A program made the translations under genes and the position numbers. DNA of 64,000 bases from assembly GCA_013002535.1 (NCBI GenBank), contig JABDJK010000008.1:22305-86304 (forward strand). Direction: 5' to 3'. The first letter of the stretch is position 1. Every line of letters starts with the position of its first letter. The notes below the pieces were generated by a model that saw only the letters and a program-made list of their open reading frames with translations, searched no databases and was not told the origin of the DNA. This DNA comes from Hyphococcus sp. Its GTDB lineage: Bacteria > Pseudomonadota > Alphaproteobacteria > Caulobacterales > Parvularculaceae. Shown one piece after another: positions 19,552 through 28,829 of the stretch.

Positions 19552-19814
19552 TACGCACTACTCGCTTTTTTGTCGTTATCGTCGGCGCCGGCGGGGTCGT
19601 CATCGGTCTCTAACAGCCGGTGCAACTCCTTGATTGAGATGGAAAGATCACGCGCTGCTTCTTCGGTGTGCTCGCGCGCTACGCGCGCCTGTTTGTGCGC
19701 GGCCATCAACTGGTCGGTTTTTGCGGCGCTTTTGTCAGCGCCGCCTTCTATTCGCCCTTCCAGATCATCAAGGGCTTCGGCAAGGTTCAAAATTGCTTTT
19801 TCAAGAACTGACAT
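19551..19814 (-). CDS. Small coiled-coil protein encoded before zapA (DUF4164-like)
   Basis: An 87-residue protein that is almost entirely alpha-helical (LNLAEALDDLEGRIEG, then an Ala/Glu/Lys-rich stretch) with an acidic tail. Its stop and the zapA start share one base (TAATG), so both are made together. Small helical proteins at this position are common in alphaproteobacteria (DUF4164). A role in Z-ring function is inferred from context only. The start is the ATG at 19814. Confidence 0.85.
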   Translation of the reverse strand: MSVLEKAILNLAEALDDLEGRIEGGADKSAAKTDQLMAAHKQARVAREHTEEAARDLSISIKELHRLLETDDDPAGADDNDKKASSA

Positions 19815-19820
19815 AGCGGT

Positions 19821-19967
19821 CTGCTTTTCAGAGAATCGGAATATCGGTGCGCAGTGTGAAGGGCTGCGTCGATTCTGTCCAGCATTGGCGTTGTCGATGC
19901 GGTTCGCCGCCCTTGACCCTGTGCGTCGCGCAATGCATGAAACGCCGGTAAATTTCCGGCTTTTTTT
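19821..19967 (+). ncRNA. ssrS: Structured RNA between zapA pair and tkt, 6S RNA candidate, with terminator
   Basis: The 147 nt fold into one long interrupted rod: TTTTCA (19825-19830) with TGAAA (19938-19942), GCGCAG (19849-19854) with CTGTGC (19919-19924), GAAGGGC (19858-19864) with GCCCTTG (19909-19915), and GCGTCGA (19866-19872) with TCGATGC (19894-19900). A GCCGG/CCGGC hairpin and seven T residues end it (19944-19967). A rod with a central bubble next to zapA is how 6S RNA occurs in many proteobacteria. The identity as 6S is inference; an alternative is a tkt leader with attenuator. Confidence 0.5.
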
Positions 19968-19991
19968 GAGCAAAACAGGAAAATTCCAGAC

Positions 19992-21977
19992 ATGACAGCA
20001 ACCGGGGTCGGCACCGCAGAAATCCGCAAAATGGCGAATGCGATCCGCGCTCTTTCCATGGATGCTGTGGAAAAAGCAAAATCCGGTCACCCGGGCATGC
20101 CTATGGGCATGGCCGATGCGGCGACGGTTTTGTTTTCGCAGCACTTAAAATTCGACGCGAGCGATCCCGCCTGGCCAGATCGCGACCGGTTCGTTTTGTC
20201 CGCTGGTCACGGGTCGATGCTGATCTATTCGCTGGCCTATCTCCTCGGCTATGACGGCATGTCTGTCGACGAGATCAAGAATTTCCGACAGCTCGGCTCA
20301 AAAACGGCGGGCCACCCGGAATATGGTCACGCACCGGCGGTTGAAACGACGACGGGCCCCTTGGGGCAAGGGCTCGCGAACGCTGTCGGCATGGCCATGG
20401 CGGAAGCGCATTTGGCGGCAAGATACGGCGGCGAGCTCGTTGATCATTATACCTACGCAATAGCCGGCGATGGTTGCCTCATGGAGGGCCTAAGTCAGGA
20501 AGCGATTGCGCTTGCCGGGCACTTGAAGCTGAAAAAACTGATCGTCCTTTTTGACGATAATGAAATCTCCATCGATGGGCCGGTCTCACTCTCCGACAGC
20601 ACCAACCAGATCATGCGATTTGAGGCGTCCGGCTGGGCGACGACGCGCGTTGACGGCCACGACCCTGAAGCCGTGTCTAACGCGATAGAGGCTGCGAAAA
20701 ATTCTGATCGGCCGACATTGATTGCCTGCCGCACGGTGATCGGTTTTGGCGCCCCAACCAAAGCGGGCACGGCGTCAAGTCACGGCGCGCCCTTGGGCGC
20801 GGGCGAAATTGCCGGCGCCCGAAAAGCCATTGACTGGCCGCACGCGCCCTTTGAAATACCGGAAGACATTCTGATCGCCTGGCGCGATGCTGGCGTGCGC
20901 TGTCGCGCAGAACGCGAGGCTTGGGAAGACCGCCTCGCCGGAAATGGCAAATGCAAAGCAATTCGCAACGCATTCGCGGGTGATTATGCGGCTGACCTTT
21001 CTGCCGCGATCCGCAACTATTCAAATGAAACGGCGGCGTCTCCTCAAAAAGTTGCAACCAGAAAAGCCTCAGAGCTGGCGCTTAATATCGTCAATGAAGT
21101 TATCCCGGAAACAATCGGCGGTTCGGCGGATTTGACCGGTTCAAACAACACCCGCACAAAAGACCTGGGCGTTTATGACGCTGATAATTATGCGGGCCGA
21201 TACGTCCATTACGGCATTCGCGAACATGGCATGGCGGCGGCCATGAATGGCATGGCGCTGCATGGCGGCGTCGTTCCCTATTCCGGCACATTTATGGCGT
21301 TCACGGATTATTGCCGGCCTGCTATCCGCTTATCGGCGCTGATGGGTCTGCGTGTCGTCTATGTGATGACACATGATTCTATTGGTCTTGGCGAAGACGG
21401 CCCGACGCACCAACCGGTTGAGCATCTGGCGAGTTTGCGCGCAATGCCGAATTTGAATGTCTTTCGGCCATGTGATGCAGTGGAGACAGCCGAGTGCTGG
21501 GAGCTTGCGCTGATCAATATAGCGACCCCATCTATTATTGCGTTAAGCCGCCAGGGCGTTGAGCAAATGCGCGTCGAACCGTCGTCCGAAAATAAATGCG
21601 CGAAGGGCGCCTATGTTTTGGCCGGTCAGGGCGACCACGACGCGACCATCTTTGCGACGGGAACAGAAGTTGAGATTGCGATGGCGGCGCGTGCTGCATT
21701 GGCGGATGACGGTGTGAAAGCACGCGTCGTGTCAGCGCCGTCTTTTGAGCTTTTTGCAGGGCAATCCGCTGACTACCAAAACAAAATTCTTGGCGACAAA
21801 CCGCGCGTCGCCATTGAGGCGGCTGTCAGGCAAGGATGGGACACGTTCTTGCGTCCCGACGATTCGTTCATCGGCATGTCAGGTTTTGGCGCATCAGCGC
21901 CCGCTGGCGATCTTTACAAGCATTTTGGCATAACCGCGGCGAACGTCGCCTCGGAAGTTAAACGATTACTCGGTTAG
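19992..21977 (+). CDS. tkt: Transketolase
   Basis: A 661-residue thiamine-diphosphate enzyme of the pentose phosphate pathway transferring two-carbon units. It has the [13 protein letters not shown]hDP-binding motif, [15 protein letters not shown] near the start and [13 protein letters not shown] in the pyrimidine domain. It is the first gene of an operon with gap (11 nt gap), pgk and fba, the usual alphaproteobacterial arrangement. The ATG lies 25 nt after a terminator-like hairpin, so expression may pass through that structure. Confidence 0.97.
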   Translation: MTATGVGTAEIRKMANAIRALSMDAVEKAKSGHPGMPMGMADAATVLFSQHLKFDASDPAWPDRDRFVLSAGHGSMLIYSLAYLLGYDGMSVDEIKNFRQLGSKTAGHPEYGHAPAVETTTGPLGQGLANAVGMAMAEAHLAARYGGELVDHYTYAIAGDGCLMEGLSQEAIALAGHLKLKKLIVLFDDNEISIDGPVSLSDSTNQIMRFEASGWATTRVDGHDPEAVSNAIEAAKNSDRPTLIACRTVIGFGAPTKAGTASSHGAPLGAGEIAGARKAIDWPHAPFEIPEDILIAWRDAGVRCRAEREAWEDRLAGNGKCKAIRNAFAGDYAADLSAAIRNYSNETAASPQKVATRKASELALNIVNEVIPETIGGSADLTGSNNTRTKDLGVYDADNYAGRYVHYGIREHGMAAAMNGMALHGGVVPYSGTFMAFTDYCRPAIRLSALMGLRVVYVMTHDSIGLGEDGPTHQPVEHLASLRAMPNLNVFRPCDAVETAECWELALINIATPSIIALSRQGVEQMRVEPSSENKCAKGAYVLAGQGDHDATIFATGTEVEIAMAARAALADDGVKARVVSAPSFELFAGQSADYQNKILGDKPRVAIEAAVRQGWDTFLRPDDSFIGMSGFGASAPAGDLYKHFGITAANVASEVKRLLG

Positions 21978-21988
21978 GAGACGAAGAG

Positions 21989-22996
21989 ATGGCGTTGAAA
22001 GTTGCAATTAATGGGTTTGGTCGCATCGGGCGATTGGCGCTTCGGTCTATGATCGAAACCGGCCGCAAGAATATCGATGTGGTTGCGATCAACGATCTCG
22101 GCCCGGTGGATACGAACGCGCATCTTGTCCAGTATGATTCTGTGCACGGTAAATTTCCGAATGAAGTCAAAACGACAACGGACACAATTGATGTTGGGTC
22201 AGGTCCGATCAAGGTATTCGCTGAGCGCGATCCAAAACAACTGCCTTGGGGCGATCTGGACGTTGACATTGTTTTTGAATGTACGGGCATTTTTGCGTCG
22301 AAAGAAAAAGCGTCAGCTCACCTCGACGCCGGCGCCAAGCGCGTTCTCGTTTCCGCGCCGGCATCGGGCGCTGACAAGACGATCGTCTACGGCGTTAATC
22401 ACGGCAGCCTGACCTCGGCAGACACTGTTGTCTCAAACGCGTCATGCACCACCAACTGTCTCGCGCCCATGGCGAAAGTATTGCATGAGACCGTTGGCAT
22501 TGAACGCGGCTATATGACTACGATCCACTCCTATACGGGTGATCAACCGACCCTCGATACCATGCATAAAGATCTTTATCGCGCGCGCGCCGCCGCGACG
22601 AACATGATCCCGACATCGACCGGCGCCGCCAAGGCTGTTGGTCTCGTGCTGCCGGACCTGAATGGGAAACTTGATGGTTCTTCCATCCGCGTTCCAACGG
22701 CAAACGTCTCTGTTGTCGATCTTGTCTTCACACCGGGCCGCGATACGACAGTCGAGGAGATCAATAACGCCGTCATCGAAGCAGCAAATGGCCCGTTGAA
22801 AGGTGTACTGGCATACACCGATAAACCGCTGGTCTCCTCAGACTTCAATCATGACCCGCACTCGTCGACCTTCGCGCTCGGTCAAACACAAATTCTCGAA
22901 GGCAAACTTGTGCGTGTTCTTTCGTGGTACGACAATGAATGGGGCTTCTCGACCCGCATGTCCGACACCGCCCTTGAAATGGCGAAACACATCTAA
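21989..22996 (+). CDS. gap: Glyceraldehyde-3-phosphate dehydrogenase, type I
   Basis: A 335-residue NAD-dependent enzyme. The nucleotide fold starts with AINGFGRIGR; the catalytic cysteine is in SNASCTTNCLAP; WYDNEWGFS is the C-terminal signature. It catalyses oxidative phosphorylation of glyceraldehyde 3-phosphate. It sits 11 nt after tkt behind AGGAGACGAAGAG and 11 nt before pgk. Confidence 0.98.
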   Translation: MALKVAINGFGRIGRLALRSMIETGRKNIDVVAINDLGPVDTNAHLVQYDSVHGKFPNEVKTTTDTIDVGSGPIKVFAERDPKQLPWGDLDVDIVFECTGIFASKEKASAHLDAGAKRVLVSAPASGADKTIVYGVNHGSLTSADTVVSNASCTTNCLAPMAKVLHETVGIERGYMTTIHSYTGDQPTLDTMHKDLYRARAAATNMIPTSTGAAKAVGLVLPDLNGKLDGSSIRVPTANVSVVDLVFTPGRDTTVEEINNAVIEAANGPLKGVLAYTDKPLVSSDFNHDPHSSTFALGQTQILEGKLVRVLSWYDNEWGFSTRMSDTALEMAKHI

Positions 22997-23007
22997 CGAA
23001 GGCGATC

Positions 23008-24234
23008 ATGGCGCGTTTCAAAACACTTGATGATCTTGATGTCGCCGGCAAGCGCGTCATCGTACGCGTTGATTTCAACGTGCCGATGAAGGACGGCGAA
23101 GTCACCGACAAAACGCGCATCAATCGCGCTTTGCCGACCATTCAGGAATTGTCAAAGCGCGGCGCCAAAGTTTTGGTGATGTCCCATTACGGACGACCTG
23201 GCGGCAAACATGATCCGGCGCTTTCGCTAAAGCCAGTCTCACAAGCCCTTAGCCACAAACTTGGCGGGCCCGTCGAATTCGCAGAAGATTGTATCGGCGA
23301 CCCGGTGCGGATCGTCGCAAAGCAACTTGTCGATGGCGATGTAGCGGTGCTCGAGAACACCCGTTTTCACCATGGCGAGGAGCGCAATGATCGTTCATTC
23401 GCTAAGGCGCTCGCCGAATATGGCGATCTCTATGTGAATGACGCGTTTTCAGCCGCGCACCGCGCCCATGCTTCGACGGAAGGCATCACGGAGTTTCTTC
23501 CCGCCGCTGCCGGCCTGGCGCTGGAACGCGAACTTGATTATCTCGCTTCGGCATTATCTGAACCGGTGCGCCCATTGATGGCGGTCGTTGGCGGCGCCAA
23601 AGTCTCGACCAAGATTGCGCTTCTCTTAAACCTCGTAACAAAAGCTGACTTGCTTGTTGTCGGCGGCGGCATGGCCAACACGTTTTTGTTCGCACAAGGC
23701 CGCGATGTCGGAAAATCGCTTTGCGAACCAGACCTCGCTGATACGGCGAAAGAAATCATTGAACAGGCCGCCGCGCAGAATTGCGAACTTGTTCTCCCGG
23801 TCGATGTTGTCGTCGCAAAAGAATTCAAAGAGGGCGCCGAGCGCGAAGTTGTCGCCATTGACGCGGTAAAGTCTGACGACATGATCCTCGATTTGGGTCC
23901 AGACAGCGTCGATCTCATCGCCGAAAAAATTGAGGCCGCAAAAACAGTTGTCTGGAACGGGCCGCTTGGCGCGTTTGAGACGCCGCCTTTCGACACGGCG
24001 ACGGTGGAGGCTGCCCAGTTTGCAGCAAAACGCGTCAAGGAAGATGAGCTTGTGGCAGTTGCTGGCGGCGGCGATACCGTTGCGGCGCTTAATCACGCAG
24101 GCGTCGTTGATGATTTTACCTATGTCTCGACCGCGGGCGGCGCGTTTCTCGAATGGCTAGAGGGCAAAACCTTGCCCGGCGTCGCGGCGCTCGAAGCGTC
24201 GGCGGCTAAACACAAAGAAGAAGACGAAGGATAA
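23008..24234 (+). CDS. pgk: Phosphoglycerate kinase
   Basis: A 408-residue enzyme making ATP from 1,3-bisphosphoglycerate. The N-terminal signature VIVRVDFNVPMKDGE, the substrate-binding SHYGRPGG and the nucleotide-binding GGGDTVAAL and TYVSTAGGAFLEWLEG motifs are present. It lies 11 nt after gap and 3 nt before fba. Confidence 0.98.
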   Translation: MARFKTLDDLDVAGKRVIVRVDFNVPMKDGEVTDKTRINRALPTIQELSKRGAKVLVMSHYGRPGGKHDPALSLKPVSQALSHKLGGPVEFAEDCIGDPVRIVAKQLVDGDVAVLENTRFHHGEERNDRSFAKALAEYGDLYVNDAFSAAHRAHASTEGITEFLPAAAGLALERELDYLASALSEPVRPLMAVVGGAKVSTKIALLLNLVTKADLLVVGGGMANTFLFAQGRDVGKSLCEPDLADTAKEIIEQAAAQNCELVLPVDVVVAKEFKEGAEREVVAIDAVKSDDMILDLGPDSVDLIAEKIEAAKTVVWNGPLGAFETPPFDTATVEAAQFAAKRVKEDELVAVAGGGDTVAALNHAGVVDDFTYVSTAGGAFLEWLEGKTLPGVAALEASAAKHKEEDEG

Positions 24235-24237
24235 AAA

Positions 24238-25269
24238 ATGGATCTCGTAGCTTTAAACAAAGTTGCAGTGGCGATGGCCGCGCCTGGCAAAGGCATTCTG
24301 GCTGCGGATGAATCATCAGGCACGATAAAGAAACGTTTTGATTCAATAAATGTCGAATCGACGCAAGATAACCGCCGCGACTATCGCGAATTGTTGTTCC
24401 GCACGACGGACGCCATGCGCGACAACATCTCCGGCGTTATTCTGTTCGACGAAACCATCCGCCAAAAGGCCGCTGATGGAACGCCGCTTGTCAAACTGAT
24501 CGAAGATGCGGGCTCAATTCCGGGCATTAAGGTCGATAAGGGCGCGCAAGCGCTCGCCGGGGCCCCCGGCGAGAAAATAACTGAGGGTCTCGACGGGCTG
24601 CGTGATCGCCTCAACGAATATTACGATCTTGGCGCGCGCTTCGCAAAATGGCGTGCGGTCATCGACATTGCCGGCGCGGAGATCCCATCGAGTTACTGCA
24701 TTTCAACAAACGCTCATGCGCTGGCGCGCTATGCGGCGCTTTGCCAGGAAGCAAACATTGTTCCGATCGTTGAGCCTGAAGTATTGATGGACGGCGACCA
24801 TGATATCGACCGTTGCTATGACGTTACCGAGTACACGTTGAAAGCATTGTTTGACGAACTCTACGCGCAGGATGTTGCGCTGGAAGGGACGGTCCTGAAA
24901 CCGAACATGGTGATCTCGGGCAAGAAGTGTAAAAAACAGGCAGGCGTTGAAGAAGTAGCCGAAAAAACCGTGCGGTGTTTTCGTGAGAGCGTGCCGGCTG
25001 CGTTGCCATCGATTGTTTTTCTATCCGGCGGCCAGTCCGATGAAGAGGCAACGGCCCACTTGAACGCGATGAATGCCAATTATAGCCAAATCATGCCGTG
25101 GGCGCTTTCATTCTCTTACGGCCGCGCGCTCCAAGCGGCGCCGCTGAAGGCCTGGGGCGGAAAAGCAGATAATGTCGATGCCGCGCAGGCTGCGTTCGCG
25201 CATCGCGCGAAGATGAACGGCCTCGCCACCAAAGGTGAGTGGAACGACGGCCTCGAAAAAGCGGCGTAA
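24238..25269 (+). CDS. fba: Fructose-bisphosphate aldolase, class I
   Basis: A 343-residue Schiff-base aldolase of the eukaryote-like class I type. The N-terminal signature is GKGILAADESSGTIKKRF; the Schiff-base lysine is K221 in GTVLKPNMV; IVPIVEPEVLMDGDHD and FLSGGQSDEEAT are also conserved. It cleaves fructose 1,6-bisphosphate. It is the last gene of tkt-gap-pgk-fba, 3 nt after pgk and before a terminator. Many bacteria use a metal-dependent class II enzyme instead. Confidence 0.97.
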   Translation: MDLVALNKVAVAMAAPGKGILAADESSGTIKKRFDSINVESTQDNRRDYRELLFRTTDAMRDNISGVILFDETIRQKAADGTPLVKLIEDAGSIPGIKVDKGAQALAGAPGEKITEGLDGLRDRLNEYYDLGARFAKWRAVIDIAGAEIPSSYCISTNAHALARYAALCQEANIVPIVEPEVLMDGDHDIDRCYDVTEYTLKALFDELYAQDVALEGTVLKPNMVISGKKCKKQAGVEEVAEKTVRCFRESVPAALPSIVFLSGGQSDEEATAHLNAMNANYSQIMPWALSFSYGRALQAAPLKAWGGKADNVDAAQAAFAHRAKMNGLATKGEWNDGLEKAA

Positions 25270-25306
25270 CAAACACAAAAATGTTTAAAAACGAATTTTA
25301 GCCCGC

Positions 25307-25332
25307 ACCGCGCGCCCCGGCGCGGCCTTTTT
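25307..25332 (+). terminator. Rho-independent terminator of tkt-gap-pgk-fba
   Basis: CCGCGC / GCGCGG stem with a short GC-rich loop, then CC and six T residues, about 40 nt after the fba stop. Confidence 0.85.
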
Positions 25333-25360
25333 TCATTAAATCGAAAAAATTTTCGCCGAC

Positions 25361-25430
25361 CCTCTTGTAAGCATCGCACGAGCGCGTACATTCAAGAGGT
25401 AAACTGGTCAGTGTAATATTGTAATATCAC
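25361..25430 (+). promoter_or_regulatory. Inverted repeats upstream of coq4-like gene
   Basis: CCTCTTG (25361-25367) is mirrored by CAAGAGG (25393-25399) with 25 nt between. Immediately after it, 25411-25430 is a near-palindrome GTGTAATATT/GTAATATCAC. Both lie in the 190-nt gap between the fba terminator and the next start. They look like operator sites, but I cannot assign a regulator. Confidence 0.35.
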
Positions 25431-25460
25431 ATCGACCGCCGAAATTGACAGGATTGTGTA

Positions 25461-26315
25461 ATGGAAGCTGACGCTGCGAAATTTCTGGGCGATGTGGCGC
25501 CCGAAGACATGGTCTGGATTGACGGTTACGCGACGCCGCCTGATACGCCAATTCGGCCATTCCACGCATTGTTTTCGACCCTGAAGCTCGTCACCAATAA
25601 AGAAGACACCCGACAGGTTTTCGAGATCATCCAGGCGCTTTCCGGCAATTCCGGCAAAAAGCTTTTCAAGCGCTTTGTTTCAACGCCCTATGGCAAGAAA
25701 GTTATCGACCAGCCGGTTAGGCTCGAAGAAATTCTCGGCGACCGCGAGGCCTTGCGCAAATTGCCTGAGGGCAGCCTCGGCCGAGTCTATCTGAATTTCA
25801 TGGAAGGTGAAGATCTGACGCCCGACGGTTTGCTCGACGCTGCCGAAGAAGCGGGCATCGATTTTCGCGGCGAAACTGACTTCGAAGATTTTCGTCGTTT
25901 GTTCCTGCACCTCGATGTCAGCCACGATCTCTGGCATGTGCTTACCGGTTACGGTCGCGACGCGCTTGGTGAGCTTTGCAATCTTGTCTACACGCGCCAG
26001 CAGACTGAAAACCCGGGCTTCAAATTAATCGTTATGATTGGCTTCGTTGCGCAAAAATTGGAGCAACCGCGCCAACCCATCCAGAAGGCGTTGGCCGAAG
26101 CCAAGCGCAATGCCAAAGCAACAAACTGGGTTCTGGAATATGACGTCGAGGAACTTCTACCGCTGCCGCTTGATGAAGTGCGTCGGCGCCTAAACATCGC
26201 GGAGCCAAAAATCTACAATGCGATCCCGCAAGAGATAAAAGACGCGCTCTTGCAGCCGAAAATTAAGAAAACGCAAAGCGAACGGGAAAACGGTCCCGCG
26301 ATTGCAACAAGTTAA
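25461..26315 (+). CDS. Coq4 family protein (ubiquinone biosynthesis)
   Basis: A 284-residue protein with the Coq4 core: LPEGSLGRVYLNFM followed by the HDLWHVLTGYGRD motif, whose His and Asp residues form the conserved metal-binding HDxxH pattern. Coq4 acts in ubiquinone head-group modification. The gene is alone behind the glycolytic operon and has its own upstream region with inverted repeats. A Lys/Glu-rich C-terminal tail is not conserved. It could alternatively be a Coq4-like paralogue in another pathway. Confidence 0.88.
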   Translation: MEADAAKFLGDVAPEDMVWIDGYATPPDTPIRPFHALFSTLKLVTNKEDTRQVFEIIQALSGNSGKKLFKRFVSTPYGKKVIDQPVRLEEILGDREALRKLPEGSLGRVYLNFMEGEDLTPDGLLDAAEEAGIDFRGETDFEDFRRLFLHLDVSHDLWHVLTGYGRDALGELCNLVYTRQQTENPGFKLIVMIGFVAQKLEQPRQPIQKALAEAKRNAKATNWVLEYDVEELLPLPLDEVRRRLNIAEPKIYNAIPQEIKDALLQPKIKKTQSERENGPAIATS

Positions 26316-26357
26316 GCGCGGCTCGATTTTTTATCCGCGTACTATATAAAACGCGCG

Positions 26358-27005
26358 ATGGATCACCGTTCACAATTATATCTGATCTCACCACCCGCTA
26401 TCGACGATGTTGATGAGTTTGCAAAGGATTTTCGTCTGGCGCTCGGCGGCGGCGGTGTCGCTTGCTTTCAATTGCGATTGAAAAATGCTCAAGGCGTCCG
26501 GGCAACGCACGAGCACGTTTTGCGGATCGCCGGGGCGTTGTTGCCGATTGCTCGCGAGCATGATGTGGCATTCTTGATCAATGACGACCCAACTCTTGCG
26601 GCAAGCGCCGGCGCAGACGGCGTGCATATCGGCCAATCGGATACAGGTTACGAGGACGCGCGCGATCTCCTCGGCGCCGACGCGTCAATCGGGGTCACCT
26701 GTCACAATTCGAAACACCTCGCTTTGGAAGCTGGCGAAAAAGGCGCGGATTACGTTGCCTTTGGCGCCTTTTTTCCGACCCAAACCAAAGCGACCGAATA
26801 TGAGGCGAGCCCGGCGCTGATCGAATGGTGGGTCAACGCTACGACCGTTCCTTGTGTCGCAATAGGCGGGATCGCGCCGGAGAACTGTGCGCCTTTGGTG
26901 CGGGCCGGGGCAGACTTTCTTGCGGTATCAAGCGCCGTCTGGCGGCGCGAGGGCGGCCCCGGCGAAGCGGTGAAAGCCTTTCACGACGCTATCGGCGCGG
27001 CTTAA
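26358..27005 (+). CDS. thiE: Thiamine phosphate synthase
   Basis: A 215-residue TIM-barrel enzyme joining HMP-PP and thiazole phosphate into thiamine phosphate. It shows CFQLRLKN for the QxRxK motif, INDDPTLAASAGADGVHIGQSD, SIGVTCHN, DYVAFGAFFPTQTK and a C-terminal VAIGGIAPENCAPLVRAGAD. It has no linked thiG or thiS here; thiD and thiC lie elsewhere in the window. It starts 42 nt after the Coq4 gene. Confidence 0.93.
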   Translation: MDHRSQLYLISPPAIDDVDEFAKDFRLALGGGGVACFQLRLKNAQGVRATHEHVLRIAGALLPIAREHDVAFLINDDPTLAASAGADGVHIGQSDTGYEDARDLLGADASIGVTCHNSKHLALEAGEKGADYVAFGAFFPTQTKATEYEASPALIEWWVNATTVPCVAIGGIAPENCAPLVRAGADFLAVSSAVWRREGGPGEAVKAFHDAIGAA

Positions 27006-27109
27006 CCAAATAACGCATTGCGCCCCTTAGCAGCCCGGCGTCAGCGGTATGCGCTTTGCAACGGTTGGTCAGCGTAACGATTTTCGCTGATTTTAAGGAG
27101 CCCCCGCCA

Positions 27110-27250
27110 ATGAAACCGACCATTCTCATCATTTTTGGCAGCGTCGCCATCGTCGCCGCCGTCTTTTCCGCCGCAATCCTTGAAGGCTCGGTCAACGCAC
27201 ACCAGAATGAGATTTTGAAATCTCGAGGCGAGGTCGCTCAAGCTCAATAA
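27110..27250 (+). CDS. Small exported or membrane protein, 46 residues
   Basis: A short open frame of MKPTILIIFGSVAIVAAVFSA type. The first 25 residues form one hydrophobic helix; the remainder is hydrophilic (HQNEILKSRGEVAQAQ). A good AAGGAG site precedes the ATG by 10 nt. It lies between thiE and the Sel1 gene on the same strand, 25 nt before the latter. Function unknown; it could be a single-pass membrane peptide. Confidence 0.55.
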   Translation: MKPTILIIFGSVAIVAAVFSAAILEGSVNAHQNEILKSRGEVAQAQ

Positions 27251-27275
27251 TTGAGAGCTGGCGATAGGTGTGAGC

Positions 27276-28265
27276 ATGTTGAACCGGTTACGGCAAACAT
27301 CCATACTGACTGTGATTGTGACGTATGCTGCGCTGGTGTCGCTAGCGCATGCAAGCGATGTCCAACCATCCCTGCAGGAAGCAATTGAAAAACTTCTCGC
27401 GTCAGAATTTGCCGCCGCCCACAAGATTGCCGCGCCAATAGCCGCCGCAGGCGAACCGGACGCACAACATCTAATTGGATACATTTATGAACGCGGGCTT
27501 GGCGTCCAGAGGGATGTAATGCGCGCGATTGACTTATATGCGCGCGCGGCCGCCGGAGGCCATGCCGACTCGCAATTTGCCCTTGGCGAATTGGCTTTCA
27601 CTGGGGCATTTGCAAAACAGGACGATGCGAAAGCCTTCGCCTGGTACAAGCGCGCCGCAGAAAATGGTCACACCCGCGGGCAGACCAGACTTGGTTTCAT
27701 GTACGCAAACGGCCTCGGTGTCGATCCCGACCCGGCAAAGGCAAAAGAATTGTTCGAGACGGCAGGCGCTGCCGGCGACCCCGAAGCGCAATATAATCTC
27801 GGCGCAATCTATTTAAGCGGCGCCGGCGTCGCCGTTGACTACAAAAAGTCCGCTGCATGGTTTGAGCAGGCTGCAATTCAGGGTCACCCGGGGTCGCAAT
27901 ACAATTTAGCACTGCTCTATGATTCACCATTTCTCGGCGAGCCCGATATCCAGAAAACGGCAAAGTGGATGGGTGAAGCGGCAAAAGCCGGCATGCCGGC
28001 GGCGATGGTCGCGGTTGGTTTATTGACACACAACGGCGTCATTGAAGCAGACAGACATCCCGCCGACTGGTTTGAGGCGGCGGCGGAACTTGGCGACGCG
28101 CAAGGCAAGTTTCTCTATGCGGTTGCGCTTTCCAAAGGCGATGGTCGCCTGAAAGACAAGGCCGAGGCGAAGCGGCTCATCACTGAAGTGATCGCGCTTG
28201 GCGATGAACTGGATTCGGACCTGCGGACGAGTGCGGCGGCGCTCGCCAAAGAGCTCGGCGCCTGA
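27276..28265 (+). CDS. Secreted Sel1-repeat (TPR-like) protein
   Basis: A 329-residue periplasmic protein with a signal peptide (about 1-25, ending AHA) and at least six Sel1 repeats of about 36 residues. Typical repeats are AQHLIGYIYERGLGVQRDV, TRLGFMYANGLGVDPDPAKA and AQYNLGAIYLSGAGVAVDY. Sel1 repeats mediate protein-protein contacts, often in envelope stress or export. A GTG 6 nt upstream of the chosen ATG is an equally possible start. Partner unknown. Confidence 0.88.
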   Translation: MLNRLRQTSILTVIVTYAALVSLAHASDVQPSLQEAIEKLLASEFAAAHKIAAPIAAAGEPDAQHLIGYIYERGLGVQRDVMRAIDLYARAAAGGHADSQFALGELAFTGAFAKQDDAKAFAWYKRAAENGHTRGQTRLGFMYANGLGVDPDPAKAKELFETAGAAGDPEAQYNLGAIYLSGAGVAVDYKKSAAWFEQAAIQGHPGSQYNLALLYDSPFLGEPDIQKTAKWMGEAAKAGMPAAMVAVGLLTHNGVIEADRHPADWFEAAAELGDAQGKFLYAVALSKGDGRLKDKAEAKRLITEVIALGDELDSDLRTSAAALAKELGA

Positions 28266-28328
28266 TCCTAATCCCAGACAGTTAAAGATTCCCGTTTCGT
28301 TCTCACGCGAACACCCTATCATGGCGCC

Positions 28329-28829
28329 ATGAACGATGTGATTCGCATAATCGGGATCGATCCGGGCTCCGCCGTCACTGGCTGGGGCGTCGTCGACAGC
28401 GCCGGTTCGACCCTGACCTATGTGGCGTCCGGCGTCATCGATGCGCGCGCTGGCGCGGCCCACTCCGAAAAACTGGCGAAGATTTTTGTAGGGCTCAATG
28501 GCGTTATGGCTGAATATGGACCAGCAGAGGCTGCGGTCGAGGAGACTTTCGTCAATGCCAGCCCGCGCGACGCGCTGGTGCTGGGCCAGGCGCGCGGCGT
28601 CGCGCTGTTGGCGCCGGCGGCATTGGGGCTTGAGGTTGCAGAATACGCGGCAAATACCGTGAAAAAATCCGTCGTCGGGCGCGGTCACGCAGACAAGCGC
28701 CAGGTGCAGACCATGGTGAAAGTGCTCCTCCCGAAATGCGGGAGCCCGAAAGCGGACGAGGCCGACGCTCTCGCCGTCGCCATTTGCCACGCGCATCACC
28801 GTACGGTGCAAAAGAGGATTGCGTCATGA
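28329..28829 (+). CDS. ruvC: Holliday junction resolvase RuvC
   Basis: A 166-residue endonuclease that cuts Holliday junctions. The catalytic acids are visible in [24 protein letters not shown] and the C-terminal [12 protein letters not shown]. It starts the ruvCAB operon; its TGA overlaps the ruvA ATG (ATGA). Confidence 0.97.
   Translation: MNDVIRIIGIDPGSAVTGWGVVDSAGSTLTYVASGVIDARAGAAHSEKLAKIFVGLNGVMAEYGPAEAAVEETFVNASPRDALVLGQARGVALLAPAALGLEVAEYAANTVKKSVVGRGHADKRQVQTMVKVLLPKCGSPKADEADALAVAICHAHHRTVQKRIAS

Noticed and set aside
23538..24096. Two overlapping minus-strand frames within pgk
   Set aside because: They are shadows of the strongly biased pgk codons; pgk motifs are complete on the plus strand.
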